A stretch of DNA of 54,410 bases. Source: Lactobacillus acetotolerans DSM 20749 = JCM 3825 (lineage in GTDB: Bacteria > Bacillota > Bacilli > Lactobacillales > Lactobacillaceae). The stretch lies in contig NZ_AYZC01000004.1 in the NCBI RefSeq assembly GCF_001436775.1, forward strand, positions 1-54,410, given 5' to 3'. The position numbers were made by a program, and so were the translations under genes. The notes below the pieces were generated by a model, which was not told where the DNA came from, did not search any database, and worked only from the letters and a program-made list of their open reading frames with translations. This document shows, in pieces, positions 26,618 to 36,142 of the stretch. How positions within the stretch are numbered: the first letter of the stretch is position 1; the number at the start of each line of letters is the position of its first letter.

Positions 26618-26636
26618 TAATTTATCACAATCTTTT

Positions 26637-28676
26637 CTATGCTCGTTCTTGTTCTAATTGTTTATATTCTAGCACCTGTTTTAAAGAATTATGGGATTTA
26701 TCCTGTAACTCAGGATCGTTCTGAACCAACTTCTGGGCAACTTTCTGGGCAACAACTAAAGTATTGTAATCATTAACCACGTTACCAACACGAAATTCAG
26801 GAAGCCCTGATTGTGCCTTACCAAACAAGTCGCCTTCACCACGCATTTTGAGGTCTTCTTCAGCCAGCTTAAATCCATCGGTAGTTGAAGCAACAATTTT
26901 CATTCTTGCTTTACCAGCCTCTGTTTTAGGGTCAGCCATAAAAATACAGTAACTTTGGGTATGGCCCCGACCGATTCGGCCACGCAACTGGTGCAATTGG
27001 CTAATACCAAAACGATCAGCGTTATAAATGATCATCATATTTGCGTTAGCAACATCAACCCCGACTTCGATCACACTAGTTGTAACTAAAATGTCGATCT
27101 TACCAGCAGAAAAATCAGCCATAATCTCATCTTTTTTAGGACCAGGCATTTGTCCGTGCAAAAGCACTACTTTTTGATCCGGAAAATCATGACTCAATTT
27201 AGTATGTAATTCTTCCGCATTTTTCAAATCAACCGCTTCAGATTCAGTAATAAGCGGAGTTACAGCATAAATTTGAAAACCCTGCGCCAATTGTTTATGC
27301 ATTAATGCATAAACTTCCTTCATTTGATTACTGGTCTTCCAAGAAGAAATGATTGGCTTTCGACCTGACGGAAGGTGACGAATTTCTGAAATCGACATCT
27401 CACCGTACACCGTCAAAGCCAGTGTCCGTGGAATTGGTGTAGCTGTCATTGCTAAAATATCGGGATGATTTCCCTTATTAATCAGTGCTTGTCTTTGACC
27501 CACACCAAAACGGTGTTGTTCATCAATAATAATCAAACCTAATTTTTTAAAGATAACCTTCTTTTGAATTAACGCATGCGTCCCAATGACAATATTAATC
27601 GTACCATCAGTAATTTCACGGTAAATTTCTCGCCGTTCCATCGTTTTCGTATTACCGGTAAGAAGAGCTATCCGAACTCCCAATGGCCGAAGTAATTCAT
27701 CAATTTTTTTAAAATGCTGTGTCGCCAGAATTTCGGTGGGAACCATCAATGCAGCCTGATAACCGGCAGTTACTGCAGCAAAAAGTGCGTAAACAGCCAC
27801 AACCGTCTTACCAGAGCCAACGTCCCCTTGTAAAAGCCGTTGCATCTGTCGTTCTGAATGCATATCTGCAAAAATTTCATTAACTACCTGTTTTTGATCA
27901 TTTGATAATTCAAACGGCAATGACTTAGTTAACTTAGCAACTTCTGACAGATCGTAATGTTTAGCAAATCCTTTAGAATGATGAGAATTTGCACTTGATA
28001 AAAGGGCTATTTCTGTTTCAAAAATAAAGAATTCACGAAAAATAGCACTTCTTTTAGCTAATTTAGCCTCATTGGGATTCTTCGGATGATGCATCTTTTG
28101 AATGATTTCTTGATCACTAAGCAAACGATATTTCCTACGGACAGCTTCCGGCACAACATCGGTCACTTTATTCAAAAAATCATTAATTGCTAAATTAATC
28201 AGGTCAACTAATTTCTTTTGCCGTATGTGTTTATTAACGGGGTAAATTGGCGCCATGCCACTGTCGTTTTCTTTAGCGGCTACAAATTTAAATCCAGATA
28301 GACTTTGCCGGGCAACGTTATATTTACCGTAAACAGCAACTTCTTTACCAATTTCAACTTTTTTCCTTAACCAAGGCTGGTTAAAAAAATTGACCATGAT
28401 AATATCATGGTCAATGCGCATTTTAAAGCTTAAGCGACTCTTTTTATAACCAAATCGACTTACAAAAGCTTCTGTGGCTACAACTCCTTTTAACAAAACT
28501 TTTTGACCGTCCATGATCTGGTCGAGTGGTAATGTCTGTAATTCATCATAGCGAAAAGGAAAATAAAATAGTAAATCGTAAATACTATAAATGCCCAAGC
28601 TTCCAAGGTTAGCTGCAGTCTTTGTCCCTACACCCTTTAAATCTGTAACAGGAGCAAACAATGCATTATTAATCAT
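26637..28676 (-). CDS. recG: ATP-dependent DNA helicase RecG
   Basis: The 679-residue protein has an N-terminal wedge/OB domain (about 60-150), helicase motif I LLQGDVGSGKT, motif II DEQH, TATPIPRTLA, and the C-terminal TSVIEVGVDVANA and QLRGRIGRG motifs. It remodels stalled forks and Holliday junctions. The ATG at 28676 follows the yloV TAA by one base (TAA-A-ATG), fitting coupled translation; a TTG 9 bases earlier is the alternative. Confidence 0.97.
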   Translation of the reverse strand: MINNALFAPVTDLKGVGTKTAANLGSLGIYSIYDLLFYFPFRYDELQTLPLDQIMDGQKVLLKGVVATEAFVSRFGYKKSRLSFKMRIDHDIIMVNFFNQPWLRKKVEIGKEVAVYGKYNVARQSLSGFKFVAAKENDSGMAPIYPVNKHIRQKKLVDLINLAINDFLNKVTDVVPEAVRRKYRLLSDQEIIQKMHHPKNPNEAKLAKRSAIFREFFIFETEIALLSSANSHHSKGFAKHYDLSEVAKLTKSLPFELSNDQKQVVNEIFADMHSERQMQRLLQGDVGSGKTVVAVYALFAAVTAGYQAALMVPTEILATQHFKKIDELLRPLGVRIALLTGNTKTMERREIYREITDGTINIVIGTHALIQKKVIFKKLGLIIIDEQHRFGVGQRQALINKGNHPDILAMTATPIPRTLALTVYGEMSISEIRHLPSGRKPIISSWKTSNQMKEVYALMHKQLAQGFQIYAVTPLITESEAVDLKNAEELHTKLSHDFPDQKVVLLHGQMPGPKKDEIMADFSAGKIDILVTTSVIEVGVDVANANMMIIYNADRFGISQLHQLRGRIGRGHTQSYCIFMADPKTEAGKARMKIVASTTDGFKLAEEDLKMRGEGDLFGKAQSGLPEFRVGNVVNDYNTLVVAQKVAQKLVQNDPELQDKSHNSLKQVLEYKQLEQERA

Positions 28677-28677
28677 T

Positions 28678-30336
28678 TTATTCAACGGAAATCAAGAAGT
28701 GATAAACCGGCTGACCACCATCATGAATCTCAAATTCAAGGTCATCATGCTTCTTCTTAAGGTCAGCTACAACCTTATCAGCATCTTTTTTACTTGCATC
28801 CCGACCAAACATGATGGTAATAATCTCAGAATCTTCATTCAACATCTTTTCGATCATCTTAGTAGTTGCTTTGATCATATCAGGATCATCTACACGGATA
28901 TTGCCATCAACAATGCCTAAGTAATCATTTTTATGAACTTCAACCTTATCAATAGTAGTATCACGGTTAGCTTGGGTAACTTGACCGGAAACAACCGTAT
29001 CCAAATCTTCAGTCATATTCTTAACGTTGTCTTCTACTGAATCATCTGGATTGAATGAAAGCATTGAAGTCAGACCTTGAGAAATAGTCTTACTTGGGAC
29101 AATTCCTACAGGAATATCACTTACTTCAGCAGCTTGTTTAGCTGCAAGCACAATATTACCATTATTAGGTAAAACGATGGCCTTCTTAGCACCCGACTTC
29201 TTAATAGCGTCAGCAATATCCTGGGTTGATGGGTTCATTGTTTGACCACCTGAAATAATTCGGTTAACCCCTTCACTTTCAAAGAGCTTACGAATACCGT
29301 TTCCTGAAGCAACAGCAATAACAGCAAAATCAACACTCTTTTGTTTCTCTTCGTTATTATTAACAATTGTTTCGTGCTGGATTCGCATGTTATCAATTTT
29401 AATTTTTTCTAATTGGCCAAATTGACTACCATATTGGAAAACTTCCCCGGGATGTTCAGTATGAACGTGCACCTTAGCAACTTCATCATCAGAAACTGCT
29501 AACAGAGAATCGCCTAAACCAGATAAATGTTTTCTAAATTCATCAAGGTTAAATGGCTTCTTATTAGGAATATCAGCCGTTAAATCGACCATAATTTCGG
29601 TACAATAACCATTTTTAATATCTTGAGTGGCTAATTGACTTTGAACTGATTGGTGGTGCATTGCGTTGATCATTTCATCCATTTCAGTTTCATCTGGTTG
29701 ATACTGATCAGCAAAGTTTTCCCCTAATAGGCCCTCTAAAAAGCCTTCATAAATAAAGAGTAATCCTTGACCACCGGAATCAACGACGCCAACTTGTTTC
29801 AACACTGGAAGCAAATCAGGGGTAGACTTCAATGCCTTCTTGGCACCTTCAACTACGGCCTTCATTACTTCTTCAACGTCATCACTTTCGTTAGCTTTAT
29901 TCGCACCATCTTGCGCAGCAACACGAGCAACGGTCAGAATGGTACCCTCAACAGGTTTCATAACTGCCTTATAAGCAGTAGCAACACCATTTGTAAAGCC
30001 ATTTGCCAATTCTTGTGCAGTCAAAGTATTCATGCCTTGAGTAGCCTTATAAAAGCCCCTGAATAGCTGAGATGAGATAACACCACTATTACCACGTGCT
30101 CCCATCAGCATCCCTTTAGATAGACTTTCAGTCAGATCGCCAACTTTAGAACTAGGGTTTTCGGCAACTGCTTTAGCACCACTCTCAATAGTTAAATTCA
30201 TATTGGTACCAGTATCACCATCTGGAACTGGAAAAACGTTCAACGAATTAACAAATTTCGCGTTTTTACCAATTCTGTGGGTGGCCACACGAACCATATC
30301 CCTAAATTTCTTACTATCTATTTCCTTTAAAACCAA
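28678..30336 (-). CDS. yloV: YloV/FakA-type DAK2 domain kinase
   Basis: The 552-residue protein has an N-terminal DAK2 domain (NVFPVPDGDTGTNMNLT, GARGNSGVISSQ, GVVDSGGQGL) and a C-terminal half of the DhaK/DegV-related type. It matches FakA, which with an acyl-binding FakB phosphorylates fatty acids for use by PlsX/PlsY; location two genes before plsX fits that role. It starts at TTG, with GGAGG 9 bases upstream. It follows yloU, as in Bacillus. Confidence 0.92.
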   Translation of the reverse strand: MVLKEIDSKKFRDMVRVATHRIGKNAKFVNSLNVFPVPDGDTGTNMNLTIESGAKAVAENPSSKVGDLTESLSKGMLMGARGNSGVISSQLFRGFYKATQGMNTLTAQELANGFTNGVATAYKAVMKPVEGTILTVARVAAQDGANKANESDDVEEVMKAVVEGAKKALKSTPDLLPVLKQVGVVDSGGQGLLFIYEGFLEGLLGENFADQYQPDETEMDEMINAMHHQSVQSQLATQDIKNGYCTEIMVDLTADIPNKKPFNLDEFRKHLSGLGDSLLAVSDDEVAKVHVHTEHPGEVFQYGSQFGQLEKIKIDNMRIQHETIVNNNEEKQKSVDFAVIAVASGNGIRKLFESEGVNRIISGGQTMNPSTQDIADAIKKSGAKKAIVLPNNGNIVLAAKQAAEVSDIPVGIVPSKTISQGLTSMLSFNPDDSVEDNVKNMTEDLDTVVSGQVTQANRDTTIDKVEVHKNDYLGIVDGNIRVDDPDMIKATTKMIEKMLNEDSEIITIMFGRDASKKDADKVVADLKKKHDDLEFEIHDGGQPVYHFLISVE

Positions 30337-30357
30337 TATTCTTAACCTCCGTTTGCG

Positions 30358-30720
30358 TTACTCGTCAAGCACTTTAACACTCTGAACGATGACATTAACG
30401 GCTTTTGTATCAATACCAAGTTGATTCTTCAAGTTAAATTTCACACTGTCTTGCACGTTACGGCTTACCTCAGAAATCTTCAAACCATAACCAACAATAA
30501 TATAAACATCAACCGTGATTTGATTGTTTTCTGACTTAACAACAACACCACGTTTATAATTTGCTCGATTAAGAATTCCATCGAAACCATCGCGAATAAC
30601 ATTCTTTGATGCCATTCCAACAACGCCGTAATTAGACGTAGCTGCATTACCAACAACAGTTGCAATTACTCCATTTGAAATATCAATCAAACCATCTTTT
30701 GTTTTGATTTTAACAGCCAT
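30358..30720 (-). CDS. yloU: Asp23/Gls24 family protein YloU
   Basis: The 120-residue protein has the Asp23 pattern: DISNGVIATVVGNAA, GVVGMASKN, then VDVYIIVGYGLKISEV and NVIVQSVKV. Asp23 proteins are abundant, membrane-associated or envelope-stress-linked, with no known enzyme activity. The ATG at 30720 follows GGAGG. It is first in the yloU-yloV-recG-plsX-acpP unit and diverges from rpmB. Confidence 0.92.
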   Translation of the reverse strand: MAVKIKTKDGLIDISNGVIATVVGNAATSNYGVVGMASKNVIRDGFDGILNRANYKRGVVVKSENNQITVDVYIIVGYGLKISEVSRNVQDSVKFNLKNQLGIDTKAVNVIVQSVKVLDE

Positions 30721-30757
30721 GTTTATCCTCCGTCTCATTGTTTAAATATATGTATTT

Positions 30758-30786
30758 ATTTTATCATATATTTAACTATAAATTAA
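30758..30786 (-). promoter_or_regulatory. yloU operon promoter
   Basis: On the minus strand TTAATT (30781-30786), 17 bases, TGA-TAAAAT (-10 at 30758-30763). The extended -10 compensates for a weak -35. Confidence 0.55.
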
Positions 30787-30817
30787 AAAATCCCTTTGAT
30801 AAAAAATTCTTTTCAGG

Positions 30818-30846
30818 TTGAATTACTTCTAAACACATGCTATCCT
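30818..30846 (+). promoter_or_regulatory. rpmB promoter
   Basis: TTGAAT (30818-30823), 17 bases, extended -10 TGC-TATCCT (30841-30846). Confidence 0.65.
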
Positions 30847-30884
30847 TAATAAGTATGAAAACACAAATAAAGGAGGTTTAGCAA

Positions 30885-31070
30885 ATGGCAAAAGATTATG
30901 TAACAGGTAAAAAGACTACTTTTGGTAACAAGCGTTCACACTCATTAAATTCAGCTCGTCGCGCTTGGAAGCCAAACCTTCAAAAAGCTCGTATTCTTGT
31001 TAACGGCAAACCAAAACGTGTATGGGTTTCAACCAAGGCTTTAAAGTCTGGTGAAGTTACTCGTGCTTAA
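30885..31070 (+). CDS. rpmB: 50S ribosomal protein L28
   Basis: The 61-residue basic protein has [16 protein letters not shown] and a central [17 protein letters not shown], typical of the short Gram-positive L28. No CxxC zinc ribbon is present. AAAGGAGG lies before the ATG. It is monocistronic, with promoter and terminator, and divergent from yloU. Confidence 0.97.
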   Translation: MAKDYVTGKKTTFGNKRSHSLNSARRAWKPNLQKARILVNGKPKRVWVSTKALKSGEVTRA

Positions 31071-31080
31071 ATATTAAGTA

Positions 31081-31115
31081 AGACTTACAGAAGAAATTTT
31101 GTAAGTCTTTTTTTT
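31081..31115 (+). terminator. Terminator after rpmB
   Basis: AGACTTACA / TGTAAGTCT stem with a 10-base loop, followed by eight T. Confidence 0.88.
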
Positions 31116-31132
31116 CGAACAATTTTAAAAAG

Positions 31133-31167
31133 AAAAAAACAGCATTTTTAAAAATGCTGTTTTTTTA
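31133..31167. terminator. Bidirectional terminator between rpmB and thiN
   Basis: A perfect palindrome (AACAGCATTTTT / AAAAATGCTGTT) with A-run and T-run flanks on the two sides, so it can end transcripts from either strand. It overlaps the thiN stop codon. Confidence 0.88.
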
Positions 31168-31851
31168 TATATTATGGAAACGATTAATATCTTTAGAATA
31201 AATAATTGCTACCGTTCCCTTTTTAAAACTTATCTCAAAAGTATCTTTATCAGGTAAAAATTCATTTGATCCAAAAATTAACGGATAAGAATTACTATAA
31301 TTAGCCAATTCATAGCGAGCCCCTTCAATATTTAAATCTTTAACCCCGCTAAGATCAGCAACACCAACGTAATTATAACCCGCTTTTCTATTAATCACGT
31401 GCTGGCCTGGAATATAAAAATTCAGTAAATTTTGCTTATCCAATAAAGTAATCTTTTCGGCATACTTATTTATCTTAGGATTTAAAATCATAAACAAATT
31501 AATCAAAAAATGATCGATCCGTCCTCCGGTTGCACCCAATATCGTTAGAGAATCAACGTGATAATCTTCAAAAGCTATCTTCACCATTAATTCAGAATCC
31601 GTGGCGTCTTTTATTGGGCTCGAATAACGAATATCAGGGACACTGCTATCAATCTTGGCCAATTCGCTTTTTTCAAGTGAATCAAAGTCTCCAATTGCAA
31701 GATCAGGAATTAGGCCCATCTCCTCTAATAATAAACTTCCCCGATCAACACCAATAAGCAAATCATTTTTTTGCTGTGCTAAGGCAAAATCATTTTTTAT
31801 ATTCTGCGGCCATTCTTCCTCAGGACCACCTAATAAGGCATAAGCTTTCAT
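31165..31851 (-). CDS. thiN: Thiamine diphosphokinase
   Basis: The 228-residue protein has LLIGVDRGSLLL, the GDFDS catalytic motif, KDATDSELM and GATGGRIDH, as in TPK. It transfers pyrophosphate from ATP to thiamine to make TPP. It overlaps the end of rpe by 4 bases (ATGA), the rpe-thiN order usual in Firmicutes. No TPP riboswitch is seen, in keeping with its place at the end of a housekeeping operon. Confidence 0.94.
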   Translation of the reverse strand: MKAYALLGGPEEEWPQNIKNDFALAQQKNDLLIGVDRGSLLLEEMGLIPDLAIGDFDSLEKSELAKIDSSVPDIRYSSPIKDATDSELMVKIAFEDYHVDSLTILGATGGRIDHFLINLFMILNPKINKYAEKITLLDKQNLLNFYIPGQHVINRKAGYNYVGVADLSGVKDLNIEGARYELANYSNSYPLIFGSNEFLPDKDTFEISFKKGTVAIIYSKDINRFHNI

Positions 31852-32507
31852 CGTAAAATCTCTGTTAATTTCTTAACTTGTTCAGTAATATTTCCATTCT
31901 TAAAAATATAAGAACCCGCAACAAAGACATCTGCTCCAGCATCTTTAGCCAACATAGCAGTTTGTCCGTTAACACCGCCATCAACTTCAATTGGAATATC
32001 CTTACCAGCTTTAGTAAGCAGTTGGCGCGTCTTCTTAATCCGTTTAGGTGAATCAGCTATAAACTTTTGTCCGCCAAATCCGGGATAAACCGTCATCAAT
32101 AATACCTGGTCTAGCTTAGAAACAAACTTATTTAAAACCGAAACCGGTGTATCGGGATTTAACACTAAGCCAGCCTTTACATTATTTGCAATTAAATAAT
32201 CAAGCCAGTGGTTAACTTTTTCTTCACTCATCGCCTCATAATGGATTTCAACCAAATCAGCTCCAGCCTTAACAAACGCCGGAACCAAAACATCTGGTTT
32301 ATCACTCATTAAGTGAATTTCTGCCTCTGTTGTAGGAAATTCACGCTTAAAATCACTTACCATTTGCGGTCCAAAAGATAAGTTGGGCACAAAATGCCCA
32401 TCCATAATATCAATATGAAAGCGGGTGATTCCGGCAGCCGTAGCTTCTTTTATATCTTTTTTTAAGTCTAAATTATTTGCATTTAAGATTGATGGTGCAA
32501 TTAACAT
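31848..32507 (-). CDS. rpe: Ribulose-phosphate 3-epimerase
   Basis: The 219-residue TIM-barrel protein has HIDIMDGHFVPNLSFG, VYPGFGGQKF and EVDGGVNG, the metal and substrate residues of RPE. It interconverts ribulose-5-phosphate and xylulose-5-phosphate in the pentose phosphate route. It starts 12 bases after rsgA. Confidence 0.97.
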   Translation of the reverse strand: MLIAPSILNANNLDLKKDIKEATAAGITRFHIDIMDGHFVPNLSFGPQMVSDFKREFPTTEAEIHLMSDKPDVLVPAFVKAGADLVEIHYEAMSEEKVNHWLDYLIANNVKAGLVLNPDTPVSVLNKFVSKLDQVLLMTVYPGFGGQKFIADSPKRIKKTRQLLTKAGKDIPIEVDGGVNGQTAMLAKDAGADVFVAGSYIFKNGNITEQVKKLTEILR

Positions 32508-32519
32508 GTTCTCTCCTTC

Positions 32520-33413
32520 TCACTTTAAATATTCAGGAATACGCCCGGTACTAATTTCTTCCCTGATTGCTACGTAATCATCATAACGACTCTGCCTTAT
32601 TTGCCCGGCTTTGAGCAACCGTTTAACCTCGCAGGCTGGTTCTTTTATATGTTGACAACCACGAAACTTACAGTTAACGCTAGCTTTTTTGAATTCAACG
32701 AAATAATTACGTAAATCCGTCAACTTAATCGGTGTTAAATCAATTGCGGAAAAACCAGGCGTATCAGCTAAAAAGCCCTGACCCAAAGGAAACAATTGTA
32801 CTCTCCTGGTTGTGTGCTTGCCACGGTTCAAACTGGTTGAAATAGCAGCTGTAGCCTGATTAAGACCCTTCTTTAAGTGGTTAAGTAAGGTTGACTTACC
32901 GGCACCAGATTGTCCCGCTAATGTCCAAATTTGCTTTTTCGTGATCATCTTAGATATTTTTGCTGACAGGTCCTGCCAACTGTAAAACACGGGATAACCA
33001 ATCTGTTCATAATAAGCGAGAATTTTCTTTATTTTCAGTAATTCCTCTTCAGTAGCCAGATCACTCTTAGACAAATAAATACTTACTTTAACTTTTTTCC
33101 ACGAAAAGAAAGTCAAGAAGCGATCAAGTAATTGCAAAGAAAAATCTGGTTGAACCGCAGACATGACTAACAGAACGTGACTAACGTTAGCAACTGCTGG
33201 CCGCCCAATTCGATTAATTCGGGGCGCAATTTCAATTAGGTAACTTGTCCCATGATCATCTACTTGAATTTTGACATAATCACCAACAGCCGGTTTTTGC
33301 TTTTTTTGTCTAAAAACGCCACGGGCTCTAGTGCGCACTATACCGCTACTTGTTTCGACATCGTAAAAGCCGGCCAGCAAACTGACGACAATGCCTTCTG
33401 CTTGTTTAATCAT
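32520..33413 (-). CDS. rsgA: Ribosome small subunit GTPase RsgA
   Basis: The 297-residue protein has an N-terminal OB fold, a circularly permuted GTPase (LSKSDL before GQSGAGKST, then DTPGF) and a C-terminal zinc knuckle ([14 protein letters not shown]). It checks late 30S assembly. The G4 motif is SKSD rather than NKxD. It overlaps the pknB stop by 4 bases; the pknB-rsgA-rpe-thiN order is conserved. Confidence 0.96.
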   Translation of the reverse strand: MIKQAEGIVVSLLAGFYDVETSSGIVRTRARGVFRQKKQKPAVGDYVKIQVDDHGTSYLIEIAPRINRIGRPAVANVSHVLLVMSAVQPDFSLQLLDRFLTFFSWKKVKVSIYLSKSDLATEEELLKIKKILAYYEQIGYPVFYSWQDLSAKISKMITKKQIWTLAGQSGAGKSTLLNHLKKGLNQATAAISTSLNRGKHTTRRVQLFPLGQGFLADTPGFSAIDLTPIKLTDLRNYFVEFKKASVNCKFRGCQHIKEPACEVKRLLKAGQIRQSRYDDYVAIREEISTGRIPEYLK

Positions 33414-35392
33414 TTAGTTACCTTTTCATTTAATACGGTTTGACCATCACGGACAACCCGCAATTCACCTGATCCATCTTTTAATGAAAATGGGATTGAG
33501 AAGCTCATATCATGTTTAATATACAAATCACGATAAATGTTACTGAGAGAATGATCATCATCAGAAATATAAATCTGCACGTGATTACCCTTATCTTTGT
33601 CAGAACTACTTTGATCTTTACCTGGAGCCTTATAATTTACCGTAAATGTCTTTGTAACACTGGAATCTTTATCCTGATTTTGCTTTGGTCCCTTAGAAAC
33701 ACTAATGGTGATCGTCGAACCACTTTCTACTTCAGTTCCAGCTTCAGGACTCATTGAGATAACCATACCCTTTTCAACAGTATCTGAATACTTTTGGGTC
33801 GCCTGCAGAGTTAAATGATTATCCTTAGCATAATCTTGTGCACCCTTTAAAGAGTAATTCCGTAAATCTTTAAGTTTAATCGTATTCTTTTTATGACTAA
33901 CAGTTTTACCCTTTGAAACTACAAGGGTAATTGTAGTTTGTTTAGGTTTTACTTCGACACCGGCAGCGATACTTTGGCTAATAATATTACCAACAGCTAC
34001 AGTATTCGAAGATTGATCTTTTCGGATCACGTCGAAACCTAATTTGCTTAATTTCTTAGCGGCACTAACATAGTCTTTCCCGGTCATATCAGGAACTTTA
34101 ACCATGCCAGCTCCATTAGAAACAACTAAATCAACAGTTTTACCCTTCGCAATCGGATCGCCAGCACCTGGAGAAGTTGAAATTATTTTCCCTGCATCTA
34201 TGCTATCGGAATGTTTATGGCTTATTTCGCCAACTTCTAAGCCTGCTGCTTGCAACTTATTACGGGCAGAATTCTCCGTCAAATTCGTAACGTCGGGAAC
34301 CTGAACATCCCCTGTGTCACGTCCATTTAATGCAAAAACCATAATAAAGATGATTACAATCGCAGCTAAGCCGCTAAGAATCCACCACCATTTATGTTTT
34401 TTAATATTTTCCCAGAAACTAGGCTTCTTCTCATCATCTTTTTTTTGATCGGAAGCATTTGCTTTATCCTTGTCTGTTTTTTCACCATTTGCTTTAAAAC
34501 CAGGTAAAACAATGGTTTCATCAGTATTAATATTATGAGCAGGAACAAAAACCGGTTCATCTTTACGACTCGGATCTAAACTAGTATCTAGATCTGCCTT
34601 CATCCCTTGAGCTGAGGCATACCGATCTCGCGGATCTTTAGCAGTGGCCTTTAAGACTACATTCTCTAAAGCTTGTGGTACCTTAGGATCCTTTTTACGA
34701 ATGGATGGAATCGGTTCCTGAGCGTGCTTCAACGCAATTGCAACGGGAGTATCGCCATTAAACGGTACTTTCCCCGTGATCAATTCATAAAGTATTATTC
34801 CTAAAGAATAAATATCAGACTGCTTGGTAACTAGTCCACCCCGGGTTTGTTCTGGGGACATATAATGAACCGAGCCCATCGCAGAGTTAGTTTGGGTAAT
34901 GGAACTTTGGTTTAAAGCAACAGCAATACCAAAATCAGCTATTTTGATATTGCCTTTTTTATCCATTAAAACATTTTGTGGTTTTAAATCACGGTGAATA
35001 ACATTGTGCTTGTGAGCCAAAGTCATCGCACTCAGTATTTGATCCATGATACGAATAACTTCGTGCAAATCTAAGGGGGATTTTTTTTGAATATACTCCT
35101 CTAGATTGGGACCATCTACGTATTCCATAACCATATATGGCAGGCCATGGTCAGTTCCTACATCGAGCACAGAAACGATATTCGGGTGACTCAATTCACT
35201 GGTAGCCAAAGCTTCCCGTTGAAACCGGGCTAAAGTCTGTGGTTCTTTTTGTAAATCAAGCCTTAAGATTTTTACCGCAACTTTACGCTGCAAAATAATG
35301 TCTTCTGCCAAATAAACGTTGGCCATACCGCCTTCGCCTAAGGTATCAATGATGCGATAGCGATCGCCAAGTAAATAACCTTTATCGATCAC
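33410..35392 (-). CDS. pknB: PASTA-domain Ser/Thr protein kinase (PknB/PrkC/StkP type)
   Basis: The 660-residue protein has an N-terminal kinase (about 12-275: [36 protein letters not shown]), a charged juxtamembrane linker, one membrane helix ([21 protein letters not shown], near 340-360) and at least three extracellular PASTA repeats ([20 protein letters not shown] is the first). It senses peptidoglycan or lipid II and controls cell-wall growth. A further C-terminal domain of about 90 residues follows the repeats. It overlaps stp by 4 bases. Confidence 0.97.
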   Translation of the reverse strand: MIDKGYLLGDRYRIIDTLGEGGMANVYLAEDIILQRKVAVKILRLDLQKEPQTLARFQREALATSELSHPNIVSVLDVGTDHGLPYMVMEYVDGPNLEEYIQKKSPLDLHEVIRIMDQILSAMTLAHKHNVIHRDLKPQNVLMDKKGNIKIADFGIAVALNQSSITQTNSAMGSVHYMSPEQTRGGLVTKQSDIYSLGIILYELITGKVPFNGDTPVAIALKHAQEPIPSIRKKDPKVPQALENVVLKATAKDPRDRYASAQGMKADLDTSLDPSRKDEPVFVPAHNINTDETIVLPGFKANGEKTDKDKANASDQKKDDEKKPSFWENIKKHKWWWILSGLAAIVIIFIMVFALNGRDTGDVQVPDVTNLTENSARNKLQAAGLEVGEISHKHSDSIDAGKIISTSPGAGDPIAKGKTVDLVVSNGAGMVKVPDMTGKDYVSAAKKLSKLGFDVIRKDQSSNTVAVGNIISQSIAAGVEVKPKQTTITLVVSKGKTVSHKKNTIKLKDLRNYSLKGAQDYAKDNHLTLQATQKYSDTVEKGMVISMSPEAGTEVESGSTITISVSKGPKQNQDKDSSVTKTFTVNYKAPGKDQSSSDKDKGNHVQIYISDDDHSLSNIYRDLYIKHDMSFSIPFSLKDGSGELRVVRDGQTVLNEKVTK

Positions 35393-36138
35393 TTGTCGTC
35401 ATCTCCCTTGCTTGACACCAAGCAAACGGTTATATTATCACCACCGCCCAAACGATTGGCTTCATTAATTAATTTATTGCAGCGGTCTTTAAGTGATAAA
35501 TCTTTAGTTGCTAAAATTTGCTGAATTTGGGGATCAGTTAATGAATTAGTTAACCCGTCGGTACACAGCATAATAATATCATCATCATGAAGTTTTATTT
35601 CCCGAAATTCCGGATCGATCGTACTTGAAACACCTAGAGCTTGGGTAATGATATTTTTCTGTGGGTGGTGTTTAGCCTGTTCTTTAGTAATTTGGCCCAT
35701 TTTAACTAATTCATTAACCAAAGAATGGTCTTCTACCAATTGAGTGAATTTGCCATCTGCATAGCTATAAGCACGGGAATCACCTAAGTGAGCAATCAAA
35801 GCCGTCGTATCGAAAACAATCGTTAATACAATAGTTGTCCCCATTCCATTTAAATCAGGAAAGCGATCAGCTGTTTTTAGAATTGTTTCGTTTTCAGAAT
35901 TAAGTTGTACTTCTAACCATTTATGGGCAATTTTGCTGTCACTAAAGTCAGTATTTTTAAAATTATGACCTAAGTGACTAACTGCCATAGCAGAGGCAAC
36001 GTCACCACCTTGATGACCGCCCATGCCGTCACACACAATAGCCAGGGTTACACCACTTTTGTTCTTAAAAACTTGTACAAAATCTTGATTGCTTTTTCGT
36101 ATTCTACCAATACTCGAAGCAAATGCTGTTTCAATCAA
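35389..36138 (-). CDS. stp: PP2C-type Ser/Thr phosphatase, partner of PknB
   Basis: The 249-residue protein has the PP2C/PPM motifs: IGRIRKSNQD, CDGMGGHQGGD, AHLGDSRAY, VEDHSLV, CTDGLTN and GGGDNITV, all metal-binding Asp residues present. It reverses PknB phosphorylation. The symbols prpC, pppL and stp are used for this gene in different genera. It starts 4 bases after rsmB. Confidence 0.96.
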   Translation of the reverse strand: MIETAFASSIGRIRKSNQDFVQVFKNKSGVTLAIVCDGMGGHQGGDVASAMAVSHLGHNFKNTDFSDSKIAHKWLEVQLNSENETILKTADRFPDLNGMGTTIVLTIVFDTTALIAHLGDSRAYSYADGKFTQLVEDHSLVNELVKMGQITKEQAKHHPQKNIITQALGVSSTIDPEFREIKLHDDDIIMLCTDGLTNSLTDPQIQQILATKDLSLKDRCNKLINEANRLGGGDNITVCLVSSKGDDDK

Positions 36139-36142
36139 AACT

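Noticed and set aside
31133-31167. Candidate small RNA between rpmB and thiN
   Set aside because: The two hairpins are explained as an intrinsic terminator for rpmB and a bidirectional terminator.
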